Shown: piece after piece, positions 40,613-49,715 of the stretch | How the letters are laid out: the number at the start of each line of letters is the position of its first letter | Numbering within the stretch: the first letter of the stretch is position 1 | Assembly (NCBI GenBank): GCA_934663595.1 | Contig: CAKUKM010000004.1 | Coordinates: forward strand, 1 to 64,000 | DNA length: 64,000 nt | DNA from: an uncultured Clostridia bacterium | GTDB taxonomy: Bacteria; Bacillota; Clostridia; Christensenellales; Aristaeellaceae | Direction: 5' to 3' | Notes under the pieces: model-generated | What the model was told of the DNA's origin: nothing | What the model saw: the letters and a program-made list of their open reading frames with translations, nothing else | The model's database searches: none | Program-made: the position numbers and the translations under genes

Positions 40613-41983
40613 ATGGAGGGAAAAAAGCAGCTGGACATGCTGCACGGCTCGATTTGGAACAAAATTCCGCAATTCGCGCTGCCGGTGGCGGCGACGGCCA
40701 TACTGGAGCAGCTGTTCAACGCCTCGGACGTGGCGGTGGTCGGCAATTTTACCGGCGCAGATCGCACGATCGCGGTCGCGGCAGTGGGCGCGAACAGCCC
40801 GCTGATCAGCCTGATTGTGAATCTGTTCATCGGCATTGCGCTCGGGACGAACGTGGTGATCGCCCATGCCATCGGCCACGGCAATCGCGAAGATGTTCAC
40901 AATGCGGTGCACACCTCGGTGCTGCTGTCGCTGCTGGGCGGCGCGCTGGTGGCGCTGGTCGGCGAATTGATTGCCGCGCCGATGCTGGGACTGCTGAACG
41001 TGCCGGAGGACGTGTTTCCGCTGGCGCTGCTCTATCTGCGCATTTATCTGGCGGGCATGCCGGTGATCCTTTTGTACAATTTTGAAGCCGCCATCTTTCG
41101 CAGCATGGGCGAAACGAGGATTCCGCTGATCGCGCTGGCGACCTCCGGCGTGCTGAACGTGGCGCTCAATCTGTTTTTCGTGGCGGTATTGCGCATGACG
41201 GTAAATGGCGTCGCCATCGCGACGGTGATTTCGAACGCCGTCAGCTCCGCGCTGCTCTTTCACAGGCTGCGGAAAACCGAGCGGGAGATTCATCTGGAGC
41301 CGAAGCAATTGCGAATAGACGCGGAAATGCTGCGGTGGATTCTCCGCATCGGCCTGCCCGCGGGCATTCGGAGCGCCGTGTTCGCCGTTTCGAACATCGT
41401 TATTCAGTCCGCGATCAACAGCCTTGGCACGGTGGTCATGGCGGCGTCCAGCGCGGCATTTAACATCGAAATCATCACCTATGACATCCTGAATTCGTTT
41501 TCGCAGGCGTGCACGACCTTCGTCGGGCAGAATTTCGGCGCGGGCGAGCTGCGAAGATGCCGGAAAACGCTGGCGCTTTGCATAATCGAGGGAATGATTG
41601 CATTGGCGGTCGCCATTACCGCGCTTCTGCTCTTCGGCAAATCGCTGCTGGCGATTTTCAACAGCGATCCGGAGGTCGTAAAAACCGGCTATATCCGGCT
41701 GATGATGGTCATGCTGTCCCATTCGTTCAGTTTGCTCTACGAGGTCATGAGCGGCTATTTGCGCGGGTTCGGCATATCGCTCGCGCCGGCGCTGCTTACG
41801 ATGCTCGGCGTATGCGGCATTCGAATCGCGTGGATTCAATTCGTATTCCCGCAAAACCGGACGTTCCGGACGATCATGGCCGCCTATCCGATCAGCCTGT
41901 GCGCAACGATGCTGCTGATTCTGCTGGCGCTGATCGCCTATCGCCCTTCGCGCAGATTTGCCGGTTTGCGGGGGAAAACGTAA
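40613..41983 (+). CDS. MATE family efflux transporter
   Basis: 456 residues with twelve predicted helices in two MATE-fold halves. Visible motifs are FALPVAATAILEQLFNASDVAVVG, IALGTNVVIAHAIGHG, and in the second half LRIGLPAGIRSAVFAVSN and TTFVGQNFGAGELRR. MATE pumps expel cationic drugs or metabolites using a Na+ or H+ gradient. The substrate is unknown. ATG after AGGAAG-type site. The next gene follows 21 bases on. Confidence 0.9.
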   Translation: MEGKKQLDMLHGSIWNKIPQFALPVAATAILEQLFNASDVAVVGNFTGADRTIAVAAVGANSPLISLIVNLFIGIALGTNVVIAHAIGHGNREDVHNAVHTSVLLSLLGGALVALVGELIAAPMLGLLNVPEDVFPLALLYLRIYLAGMPVILLYNFEAAIFRSMGETRIPLIALATSGVLNVALNLFFVAVLRMTVNGVAIATVISNAVSSALLFHRLRKTEREIHLEPKQLRIDAEMLRWILRIGLPAGIRSAVFAVSNIVIQSAINSLGTVVMAASSAAFNIEIITYDILNSFSQACTTFVGQNFGAGELRRCRKTLALCIIEGMIALAVAITALLLFGKSLLAIFNSDPEVVKTGYIRLMMVMLSHSFSLLYEVMSGYLRGFGISLAPALLTMLGVCGIRIAWIQFVFPQNRTFRTIMAAYPISLCATMLLILLALIAYRPSRRFAGLRGKT

Positions 41984-42004
41984 AAAACGCAGGGAGGAAT
42001 TTCG

Positions 42005-42892
42005 ATGAACAATGTGATTTTGAATAACGGCGTGACCATGCCGCGCATCGGCTACGGCGTGTTTCGCATGACGGATCAGAGCGCCTGCGAGGAAGCCGTC
42101 GTGCAGGCGATTCAGGCGGGCTATCGCCTGATCGATACCGCGGCCGCCTATGGAAACGAAGAAGCGGTCGGCCGGGCGATTCGCCGCTGCGGCGTGCCCA
42201 GAAACGAGCTGTTTATTACCACGAAGCTCTGGATTCCGGATATCAGCTACGAGGGCGCAAAGCGCGGTTTTGCCGCGTCTTTGAAGAAGCTGGGGCTGGA
42301 TTATCTCGATCTGTATGTGATTCACCAGCCCTATCACGACGTATTCGGCGCGTGGCGGGCGCTGGAGGAACTGTACGCGGCGGGAAGGGTTCGCGCCATC
42401 GGCGTGGACAATTTCACACAGGATCATCTGGCGGATTTCCTGTTCTGGAACCAGGTAAAGCCCGCCGTGAATCTGCTGGAGTGCAATCCGTTTTTCCAGC
42501 GGGAGGACGAGCTGGCTTACCTCAAAGCGCAGGGCATTCAGATGCAGGCGTGGTCGCCGCTGTCCGCCGGACAAAACGACCTGTTTCACAACGAAACGCT
42601 CTGCAAAATCGGCGCGGCGCACGGAAAAACCCCGGCGCAGATCGTTTTGCGCTGGCTGACGCTGCGGGGAATCGTGCCGCTGGTCAAGTCGTCCAGTCCG
42701 CAGCGCATGCGGGAAAACCTGAATATCTTTGATTTCACGCTCGCAGAAAACGAAATGCAGCAAATTGCAAAGCTGGATACCGGCCATACCTGCTTTATGC
42801 CCCGCAATACCGGCGCAGCTGTAACCACATTTCTGGAACAGGCAGTCACAGGCTCGGCCCCGTCGGGAAAGGTAGAAGGAAAAGAGAAATAA
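42005..42892 (+). CDS. aldo/keto reductase
   Basis: 295 residues. It has GVFRMTDQSACEEAV near the N-terminus, the catalytic Asp-Tyr-Lys-His set (LIDTAAAYGNEEAVG, ITTKLWIP, YVIHQP) and the NADPH-binding C-terminal stretch LVKSSSPQRMREN. It probably reduces aldehydes or 2,5-diketogluconate-like substrates with NADPH. Likely co-regulated with MATE by the divergent LysR, suggesting a detoxification pair. GGAGG precedes the ATG. Confidence 0.92.
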   Translation: MNNVILNNGVTMPRIGYGVFRMTDQSACEEAVVQAIQAGYRLIDTAAAYGNEEAVGRAIRRCGVPRNELFITTKLWIPDISYEGAKRGFAASLKKLGLDYLDLYVIHQPYHDVFGAWRALEELYAAGRVRAIGVDNFTQDHLADFLFWNQVKPAVNLLECNPFFQREDELAYLKAQGIQMQAWSPLSAGQNDLFHNETLCKIGAAHGKTPAQIVLRWLTLRGIVPLVKSSSPQRMRENLNIFDFTLAENEMQQIAKLDTGHTCFMPRNTGAAVTTFLEQAVTGSAPSGKVEGKEK

Positions 42893-43177
42893 GCGAACCG
42901 TTTCGCCAAATGCATTCCGGATTAAAATCAAATGGCGGCGTTTGCCGGAAATTCAATACAGGCGGCGCATGAGCAGTGGAAGACGGGCAAAGCCGCGCGG
43001 CATTTGCCCTGCGATTTCCGCTGCTTTTGTGCTGCCTGCGTTTGCTGTGGCGGATGCGCTTGCAAAGCGCGCCGGGCATGCGCGGACAGATCGCCCTTAT
43101 TTCCCCCCGAAACGCTGGCTTTTCCTTTGGCGGTGTGGTATAGTAATGGTGTTTAAGGTGCGGTTGGGGGTGCGGCT
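42893..43177. other. intergenic region without clear gene
   Basis: About 285 bp. A weak TATAGT box stands at 43139-43144 without a good -35. No strong terminator or repeat is visible. Confidence 0.5.
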
Positions 43178-43312
43178 ATGAGGCGCGAATCGGTGGCGAA
43201 GCTGGGACTGGCGCTGGGTCTGTTCGTTTTGGCCGGCGTTTTTCGGCAGCTGGATCGCCTGGCCGCAATCGCACGGAGCTGGCCGTTCGCGCGCGGGAGA
43301 GCGGGCTGGTGA
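43178..43312 (+). CDS. possible small membrane protein
   Basis: 44 codons (MRRESVAKLGLALGLFVLAG...) with one hydrophobic helix (about 8-20) and a basic C-terminus. The upstream ribosome site is a weak GGTTGGGGG. Nothing identifies a function. It may be chance coding. Confidence 0.3.
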   Translation: MRRESVAKLGLALGLFVLAGVFRQLDRLAAIARSWPFARGRAGW

Positions 43313-43358
43313 TTCTGAATCGAAAGAGCGAAAGCCATTGGAGGGAATGAGGCGGCCT

Positions 43359-43886
43359 ATGGGAATTCTGATTTGCGGAATGAACGGAACGGGCAAAAGC
43401 ACGCTGGGGCGAATGCTGGCCCGGCGCCTGAATTGCGAATTCATCGACAACGCGGATCTGTACTTTGCCAAGGAGGACGCGGCCTATCCGTTTGCCAATC
43501 CGCGCAGCCGGGAGGAGGCGATTCGGATTATGGAGAAAAGAATTGCGGGAAACGATCGCTTTGTATTCGCCGCGGTGAAGGGAAATTACGGCGACAAACT
43601 GATCGCGGCCCTCGATTGCGCGGTGCTGATTGAAGCGCCGAAGGCCGTTCGCATGCAGCGCGTCCGGCAGCGCTCCTATCAGAAATTCGGCGATCGAATT
43701 CTTGCCGGCGGCGATTTGTTTGAAAGGGAGAACGCGTGGTTTGCCCTCGTGGACAGCCGTCCGGAAGATTATGCCGCGAAGGGACTCGAAGGCATGAGCT
43801 GCCCCGTTCTGCGCGTGGACGGCACGCTGCCCATTGAGGAAAACGTGGAAAGAATCCTGCGCTTCCTGGAATCGCGCGACCGGTGA
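43359..43886 (+). CDS. P-loop kinase-like ATPase
   Basis: 175 residues from the ATG at 43359 (GAGGCGG site). The P-loop is GMNGTGKSTLG (about 7-17), with DNADLYF and a C-terminal helix. It looks like a small shikimate/adenylate-kinase-fold protein of unknown substrate (ICGMNGTGKSTLGRMLARRL). The lid-type RMQRVRQRSYQKFGD segment is intact. ATGs at 43347 and TTG at 43338 are alternatives with poor spacing. Confidence 0.8.
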   Translation: MGILICGMNGTGKSTLGRMLARRLNCEFIDNADLYFAKEDAAYPFANPRSREEAIRIMEKRIAGNDRFVFAAVKGNYGDKLIAALDCAVLIEAPKAVRMQRVRQRSYQKFGDRILAGGDLFERENAWFALVDSRPEDYAAKGLEGMSCPVLRVDGTLPIEENVERILRFLESRDR

Positions 43887-43949
43887 AGCTGAAATATTGC
43901 TGAATTACACATACCAGGCGTTCCGCCCGATTATCGGCGGCAACAACAA

Positions 43950-43979
43950 ATCCCCCGACGAATGTCGGGGGATCATTTT
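43950..43979. terminator. convergent terminator
   Basis: ATCCCCCGAC / GTCGGGGGAT perfect 10-bp stem with GAAT loop and CATTTTG tail on the plus side. It serves the kinase (+), and possibly the alpha-galactosidase gene (-) with its A-rich flank. Confidence 0.8.
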
Positions 43980-44043
43980 GGTTGGCATGCGATCGGGCGG
44001 CGGCTGATTTCTTAGCTAAGTTCCGGCGCAAATCGCTCGCGGA

Positions 44044-46200
44044 TCAGACCTTCTTCAGGTGCAGCACTTCGCTGGAGAAATCGCCACGGAGGTGAATCCA
44101 TGCGCCGTAATGGTTGAGGGCGGCGCCGGAATAGCGATTGCCCGCGTCGTCCGCGTAGGTTGCCGTCTCGTCCAGACCGCGCATGCACACGCGCTTCGGC
44201 GATTCCATCGGCGTTTGCAGCGCGCGATAGACGCACAGCAGCGCCTCGGACGCATCCTCGCTGACGAACTGCCACGCGGTATAACGGCCCTCGAACGGGG
44301 AGAGCAGGCGCGTGAATACGCCTGTCTGCGTCAGCTTCCGCACGCGCTTTACGAATTCCACCTGCTGGCGAACGACCTCGGTGTCCGCCTCGTTCAGCTT
44401 CGACAGATCCAGCTCATAGCCGAAATTGCCGCCGAGCGCCACGTCGCCGCGCAGCTTCATGCTGGTGATTCGGCCGGTCTGGTGGTTCGGAACGGCGCTC
44501 ACGTGCGCGCCCATCGCGCTCGCGGGATAGGCAAACGACGTGCCGTACTGAATGCTCAGGCGCTCGATCGCGTCGGTATCGTCGCTCGTCCAGGTCTGCG
44601 GCATGTAATACAGAAGGCCCGCGTCGAAGCGTCCGCCGCCGCCGGAGCAGGATTCGAACAGAATCTCCGGGAAGCGCGAGACGATTCGATCCAGCACCGA
44701 ATACAGGCCCAGCATATAGCGATGTTGCGTTTCCAGCTGGCCCTCGGGCAGCTGAGAGGCGGAGAACGCCTCGGTCATGTTGCGGTTCATGTCCCATTTG
44801 ACATAGTCGATCTGCGTGCTCTCCAGCACGGCGGAGATGGCCTGGACGATGTAATCCTGAACCTCGCGGCGCGACAGATCGAGAATCAGCTGATTGCGCT
44901 CCTCGGTGCGGTCACGGCCCGGGATGTGCAGGCACCAGTCGGGATGCGCGCGATACAGATCGCTGTCCGGCGAGACCATTTCCGGCTCGAACCAGAGGCC
45001 GAACTTCATGCCCAGCGCGTGAATCTTTTCCGAAACGCCCTCGAGGCCGCCGACCAGCTTTTCGCGGTTGACCACCCAGTCGCCCAGCGAGCAGTTGTCG
45101 ATATTGCGCTTGCCGAACCAGCCGTCGTCGAGCACGAACATCTCGATGCCCAGCTCCTTCGCGCGCTTCGCGATGGTCAGAATCTTCTCTTCATCGAAAT
45201 CGAAATACGTCGCTTCCCAGTTGTTGATCAGGATCGGGCGCACGCGATCGCGCCAGCTTCCGCGCACCAGCCGCGTGCGGTACAGGCGATGATACAGATG
45301 CGACATGCCGTTCAGGCCCTGATCGGAATAGGAAAGCGCGGCCTCCGGCGTCTGGAAGCGCTCGCCCGGCGCGAGCCGCCACGCAAATACGCGCGGATTC
45401 ATGCCGATCGACATGCGGCTGTTGCCGGAGTTGTCGACGTTGACCGACGCAAGGAAGCTGCCGGAGTAGATCAGATTCATCGCCCAGACATTGCCGCTGT
45501 GCTCGGTGGCCGACGCGTCGCAGACCGCGATGAACGGGTTTTTCTCGTGGCCGGACGCGCCGCGCTCGCTGTAAACGCGCGTTTCGGCCTGGCCGACCGG
45601 CTTGCGGATCACGCTGCGCTCGCGCGCCCAGCCGCCGTGCAGGTAAATCAGATCGTAATTGCTGCCATAGAGCGGAACGGAGGCCGCCATCGCGTCGCGA
45701 ACGGTCAGATTCTGCGCGCCGCCGTTTTCCAGCTCCATGCTGCGGGTGATCGCGCCGAATTCGTAAATCGTGTATTTGAGCGCGATTTTAAGCCCGGTCA
45801 GCGCGTCTGCGAGGCGCAGAACGAGACTCGCCGCCTCGGAATCGCTTTCGACATACGTCGCCGGAAGCCCCTCGAGCGGGCGCTTGCCGGGGTAGATCTC
45901 GTGGGAGACGTACCGCGCGACGACCATATCGTCGCCGTGCGCGTTCAGAACCGAAACCGCAGGCGTTCCATACCAGCCGCTGCCCGTGGTCGGCAGATCG
46001 CTCGGCAGATATGCAATTGCCGGATCGAACGACGCAGTGCTGCGATAGTTCTGAAGCTGCGCGTCGATCGCGCCGTCCGGCACGCGCGCGCCCCAGTACA
46101 GGTTCATCACGCGGCCGCAATCGTCGATGTGCAGAACGTAGCTGACGTTTCCGCCGCTCAGCGTAAACGTGCGCTTGGCGGAATCATAGAAAATGGACAT
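44044..46200 (-). CDS. alpha-galactosidase (GH36)
   Basis: 718 residues from the ATG at 46200, seven bases after GAAGGAGGG. The N-terminal beta-sandwich (1-330) is followed by a barrel with WEATYFDFDEEKILTIA, FVLDDGWFGKRNID and GLWFEPEMVSPDSDLYRAHPDW. The catalytic nucleophile lies in DYVKWDMNR (about 480), and the acid/base is probably in the TSDDTDAIERL segment. It releases alpha-galactose from melibiose/raffinose-type sugars. No signal peptide, so cytoplasmic. Translated after a small hydrophilic protein gene on the same transcript. Confidence 0.93.
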   Translation of the reverse strand: MSIFYDSAKRTFTLSGGNVSYVLHIDDCGRVMNLYWGARVPDGAIDAQLQNYRSTASFDPAIAYLPSDLPTTGSGWYGTPAVSVLNAHGDDMVVARYVSHEIYPGKRPLEGLPATYVESDSEAASLVLRLADALTGLKIALKYTIYEFGAITRSMELENGGAQNLTVRDAMAASVPLYGSNYDLIYLHGGWARERSVIRKPVGQAETRVYSERGASGHEKNPFIAVCDASATEHSGNVWAMNLIYSGSFLASVNVDNSGNSRMSIGMNPRVFAWRLAPGERFQTPEAALSYSDQGLNGMSHLYHRLYRTRLVRGSWRDRVRPILINNWEATYFDFDEEKILTIAKRAKELGIEMFVLDDGWFGKRNIDNCSLGDWVVNREKLVGGLEGVSEKIHALGMKFGLWFEPEMVSPDSDLYRAHPDWCLHIPGRDRTEERNQLILDLSRREVQDYIVQAISAVLESTQIDYVKWDMNRNMTEAFSASQLPEGQLETQHRYMLGLYSVLDRIVSRFPEILFESCSGGGGRFDAGLLYYMPQTWTSDDTDAIERLSIQYGTSFAYPASAMGAHVSAVPNHQTGRITSMKLRGDVALGGNFGYELDLSKLNEADTEVVRQQVEFVKRVRKLTQTGVFTRLLSPFEGRYTAWQFVSEDASEALLCVYRALQTPMESPKRVCMRGLDETATYADDAGNRYSGAALNHYGAWIHLRGDFSSEVLHLKKV

Positions 46201-46253
46201 GCCAAAACCCTCCTTCGGATTCAATGCCTGAAATGTGGGGGAAGACGCGGGAC

Positions 46254-46625
46254 TCAGCGATCCTTCTTGCCGTAGGTTTCGCGAATGTAATCGCTGAACG
46301 GCGTGGGCGAAACGGAGGCCTCGTGGATCTGGCGAACCTGCTCGTCCACCTCGCGGGAGATTTCCTCGCGCACGTCGGGCCGCGCTTCGTCCGGCTCGGC
46401 TTTGTCTTCCGGTTTCACCTCATCCTTGATGCGGTCGGCCAGATCGTCGAGCGTGGGCTTTGCGCGCTCATAGAGGCTCTGCGCGCCGTCCTTCGCCATT
46501 TCCAGACCATCCTCGATAAACGGCTTCGCCTTTTTCAGCGCGCTCTTCGCGCCGGCGATCGCCCAATCGACGCCCTCCTGCAGCTTCGCAGCGGCGTCCT
46601 CCAGACCGTCTTTGAATTCCTTCAT
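46254..46625 (-). CDS. small hydrophilic helical protein, unknown
   Basis: 123 residues, rich in Lys, Glu, Ala and Asp, with amphipathic helices (GLEDAAAKLQEGVDWAIAGA, KKAKPFIEDGLEMA) and no membrane segment. It resembles LEA or YtxH-type stress proteins in character only. No known domain is recognised. ATG after GAGAGGTG. It heads a transcript into the alpha-galactosidase gene. Confidence 0.75.
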   Translation of the reverse strand: MKEFKDGLEDAAAKLQEGVDWAIAGAKSALKKAKPFIEDGLEMAKDGAQSLYERAKPTLDDLADRIKDEVKPEDKAEPDEARPDVREEISREVDEQVRQIHEASVSPTPFSDYIRETYGKKDR

Positions 46626-46646
46626 TGCAATTCACCTCTCAAGCTT

Positions 46647-46675
46647 AGTATAGAATGATTTTCCATCGCTGTCAA
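46647..46675 (-). promoter_or_regulatory. promoter of the small protein / alpha-galactosidase operon
   Basis: Minus-strand TTGACA (46670-46675), 17-bp spacer, TATACT (46647-46652). Confidence 0.8.
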
Positions 46676-46701
46676 GAACCGAAAGCGCGGACATTGTCGC
46701 A

Positions 46702-46734
46702 AAGAGAAGCGCCCTCCGAAATCGGAAAGGCGCT
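46702..46734 (-). terminator. terminator of the polyamine operon
   Basis: Minus-strand AGCGCC / GGCGCT flanking an inner CCG/CGG helix, then TCTCTTT. Confidence 0.7.
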
Positions 46735-46745
46735 CTGGTTTTCAT

Positions 46746-48101
46746 TTACCGCGCGAGGCGGACTTCCATCCAGACCTTTTCATACAGGTCCATGCAATCG
46801 GTGATGTCGTGGAAGAATTCGCAGCGGGCGATCACCTCGTCGGACGGATTCATGACCGCGTAGGTGCGCGCGTCCTCTTCCTTCAGGCCGTCGGCCACCG
46901 TCTGAATCGGCGTGGAATAGGTGATGTAGTCCATGTTCATCTGCGCGATGTCCTCGCGGCACATGAAGTTGATGAACGCCTCGGCGCATTCCTTGTTCTG
47001 GCTGCCCTTCGGGATGCACATGCCGTCGACCCAGACGTTGCTGCCTTCCTTGGGAACGACATAGTTGAGCTTTGCGTTCTTGTTCATCGCATAGAGCGCG
47101 TCGCCGGAATAGATCACGGCCAGCGCGGCCTCGTTGCCGACCATCTTGTCCTTCGTTTCGTCCAGCAGATAGCCCGCGGGAATGTCGCTCGTCTTCTGGT
47201 TGACCAGCAGCTCCTGCGCCTCGGTGAGTTCCTTTTCATCGCGGCTGTTCATGGAATAGCCGAGCTTCTTCAGCGCCAGGCCGATCGTATCGCGCTGCGA
47301 ATTCATCATCAGCACCTGGCCCTTGTAGGTCTCGTCAAACAGCGCGTCCCAGCTGTCGATCGGGCCGGACACCATGTCCTCGTTGTAGAGGATGCCGAAC
47401 GTGCCCCACATATACGGAACGGAATACTGGCCCTCCGGATCGTAATCGGTGTTCTTCAGCCAGTCGATCAGGCCCGCGCGATTCGGAATGTTGTCCAGAT
47501 TCAGCGTCTCCAGCCGATCCTCCGCAACCAGGCGCTCGATCATATAATCGGACGGGAAGATCACGTCGTACATCGCCGCGCCCGCCTCGAGCTTGGTGTA
47601 CATTTCCTCGTTCGTGGTGTAATTGACATAATCGACCTTCGCGCCGGTCTCCTGCTCGAACAGATCGATCACGCTGGGATCGATGTAATCGTAGCAGTTG
47701 AATACCGTCAGCGTCGTGCCCTTGAAGGATACCGCTTCCGCAACGCCGTCGGTCTCCGTCTGCTCCACCTTAGCCGTTTCAGCGGGGGCCTCGGTCGGTT
47801 CCTCAGTCACGACGGGAGCTTCAGTGGGGGCCTCGGTCGGCGCTTCGGTAGCGGGCGCTTCAGTGGGTTTCTCGGTGGGAGCCTCGGTCGGCGCGTCGGT
47901 GGGGGCTTCAGTCGGCTCTTCAGTGGGGGCCTCGGTCGGTTCCTCGGTCGCGGGCGCTTCGGTGGGTGCTTCGGTTACGACGGGGGCTTCGGTGGGGGCC
48001 TCGGTCGCAGCGGGGGTCTTATCGCCGCCGCAGGCGGTCAGCGACAGAACCATCGCGAGCATCAGCAGCATAAGCAGGCAAACGCGGGCAAACTTTTTCA
48101 T
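46746..48101 (-). CDS. potD: spermidine/putrescine-binding lipoprotein with a long Pro-Thr-Glu-Ala linker
   Basis: 451 residues from the ATG at 48101. Signal peptide with lipobox LTAC (Cys near 26). Residues about 32-112 are a degenerate repeat of EAPT/EEPTEAP units. A family 1 PotD-type domain follows (TTLTVFNCYDYIDPSVIDLFEQ, TKLEAGAAMYDVIFPSDYM, VPYMWGTFGILYNED, an IPAGYLLDETKDKM loop). The linker probably holds the domain away from the membrane through the cell wall. Last gene of XRE-potABCD. At about 90 residues the linker is far longer than in usual PotD. Confidence 0.92.
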   Translation of the reverse strand: MKKFARVCLLMLLMLAMVLSLTACGGDKTPAATEAPTEAPVVTEAPTEAPATEEPTEAPTEEPTEAPTDAPTEAPTEKPTEAPATEAPTEAPTEAPVVTEEPTEAPAETAKVEQTETDGVAEAVSFKGTTLTVFNCYDYIDPSVIDLFEQETGAKVDYVNYTTNEEMYTKLEAGAAMYDVIFPSDYMIERLVAEDRLETLNLDNIPNRAGLIDWLKNTDYDPEGQYSVPYMWGTFGILYNEDMVSGPIDSWDALFDETYKGQVLMMNSQRDTIGLALKKLGYSMNSRDEKELTEAQELLVNQKTSDIPAGYLLDETKDKMVGNEAALAVIYSGDALYAMNKNAKLNYVVPKEGSNVWVDGMCIPKGSQNKECAEAFINFMCREDIAQMNMDYITYSTPIQTVADGLKEEDARTYAVMNPSDEVIARCEFFHDITDCMDLYEKVWMEVRLAR

Positions 48102-48120
48102 GGCAATCGATCCTTTCAAA

Positions 48121-48909
48121 TCAGTTTTTCATATCTTCCAGGCTGGATCTGCGGTTGATGGCGAGCAGCAACAGCAGAATAACCACAAACATGATCGTCG
48201 ACAGCGCGTACATCGTCGGCTCCACGCCCCGGCGGGCGGCGGAATACACGATCATCGACAGATTCTGGTCGGTGCTGGACGTGAAATACGAAATGACGAA
48301 ATCATCCAGCGACATGGTAAACGACAGCAGCGCGCCGGTCACGATTCCGGGCATGATCTCCGGAAGAATGACCTTCCACAGCGCGCTCAGCGGATGGCAG
48401 CCGAGGTCGAGCGCGGCCTCATACGTATTCGGATTCATCTGCCGGAGCCTCGGCAGCACCGAAAACAGCACGTAGGGCGTGTCGAACGCGATGTGCGCCA
48501 GCAGCATCGTGGCCCTCCCCAGCGGGATTTTCACGAAGATGAACATCAGCATCAGCGATACGCCCGTTACGATGTCCGGCGTGGTCATCGGCAGGTAGGA
48601 CACATTGATCAGCAGTCCCGCCCAGCCCTTTTTCATCGCGTGAATGCCGATGGCGCCGAAGGTGCCGATGATCGTGGCCGCGACGGTGGCCTCGAATGCG
48701 ACGCGGACGGTCAGGTTCAGCGCCTGAATGATGTCCTGCCGCTCGAGCAGCTTTGCGTACCATTTGAACGTAAAGCCCGTCCATTCCGCGCGGGAGACGG
48801 ATTCGTTGAACGACAGCGCGATCATGACCGCGATCGGCAGATACAGAAACGCGAGCACCAGCGCGAGGTAGGTTCCCTTCAGTCCGCGCGACAGGCTTTT
48901 CCTCTTCAC
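48121..48909 (-). CDS. potC: spermidine/putrescine ABC permease
   Basis: 262 residues, GTG start at 48909 overlapping the potB stop (GTGA). Six helices. The EAA-type loop reads YEAALDLGCHPLSALWKVIL, and YLPMTTPDIVTGVSLMLMF is typical of PotC. It forms the channel with PotB. Confidence 0.92.
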   Translation of the reverse strand: MKRKSLSRGLKGTYLALVLAFLYLPIAVMIALSFNESVSRAEWTGFTFKWYAKLLERQDIIQALNLTVRVAFEATVAATIIGTFGAIGIHAMKKGWAGLLINVSYLPMTTPDIVTGVSLMLMFIFVKIPLGRATMLLAHIAFDTPYVLFSVLPRLRQMNPNTYEAALDLGCHPLSALWKVILPEIMPGIVTGALLSFTMSLDDFVISYFTSSTDQNLSMIVYSAARRGVEPTMYALSTIMFVVILLLLLAINRRSSLEDMKN

Positions 48910-49715
48910 CACAGACCGCCTCCCTCTCCATCCGGATCCACGCGGCGCAGCAGGCCGACCGAGATCAGAATCAGCACCATCATCACCAGCGACATGGCGC
49001 TGCCGACGTTGCGGTTGTTCATCGTGATGTAGTATTCCTCAATCATATCGCCCATCAGATAGATATTGCCGGACGACATCAGGCGGGACACGGCGAAGGT
49101 TGTGACCGCCGGCATGAATACCATCGTAATTCCGCTGACCACGCCGGGCACCGACAGCGGCAGCACCACGCGCGTCAGCACGCGCGCCGGGTTTGCACCC
49201 AGATCCTCCGCCGCCTCGATCACGCGCGTATCGAGCTTTTTGAGCACCGTGTAAATCGGCAGAATCATAAACGGCAAGAAGTTGTACACCATGCCGACCA
49301 GCACCGCGCCCTCCGTTCCGATCATCTTCTGCTTCGGAAGGCCGAGGGCCTCGAAAATCGTGTTGATCACGCCGTTGTTCTCCATCAGCGTCATCATCGC
49401 GTAGGTGCGCAGCAGGAAGTTCATCCACATCGGAACCAGCACCAGCACCGTAAGCGCCTTGTGCCTCGACATGTCCTTGCCCGCCATGAAATACGCCGCC
49501 GGATAGCCGATCAGCAGGCACAGAATCGTGCAGTACAGCGCGAGGCGCAGGCTGTCCATGAGCACGGGCGTGTATTTCAGGATTACCGTCAGGTTGTCCA
49601 TCGTGAACGCGCCGGATTTGGTCGTGAATGCGAAATAGCACACGAACAGCAGCGGCACGATCGTAAACAGCAGCATCCAGAGCGCGTACGGCGCGGCAAA
49701 CCAACTGCGCTTCAT
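48906..49715 (-). CDS. potB: spermidine/putrescine ABC permease
   Basis: 269 residues, ATG at 49715 overlapping the potA stop (ATGA). Six helices. The EAA loop reads IEAAEDLGANPARVLTRVVL. The N-terminal region ALWMLLFTIVPLLFVCYFAF and GIVSGITMVFMPAVTTFAV fit PotB. Confidence 0.92.
   Translation of the reverse strand: MKRSWFAAPYALWMLLFTIVPLLFVCYFAFTTKSGAFTMDNLTVILKYTPVLMDSLRLALYCTILCLLIGYPAAYFMAGKDMSRHKALTVLVLVPMWMNFLLRTYAMMTLMENNGVINTIFEALGLPKQKMIGTEGAVLVGMVYNFLPFMILPIYTVLKKLDTRVIEAAEDLGANPARVLTRVVLPLSVPGVVSGITMVFMPAVTTFAVSRLMSSGNIYLMGDMIEEYYITMNNRNVGSAMSLVMMVLILISVGLLRRVDPDGEGGGLW

Noticed and set aside
40547..42931. 794-codon minus-strand frame
   Set aside because: It overlaps the MATE and aldo/keto reductase genes completely. 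Composition (His/Arg/Gln-rich) is that of a complementary frame.
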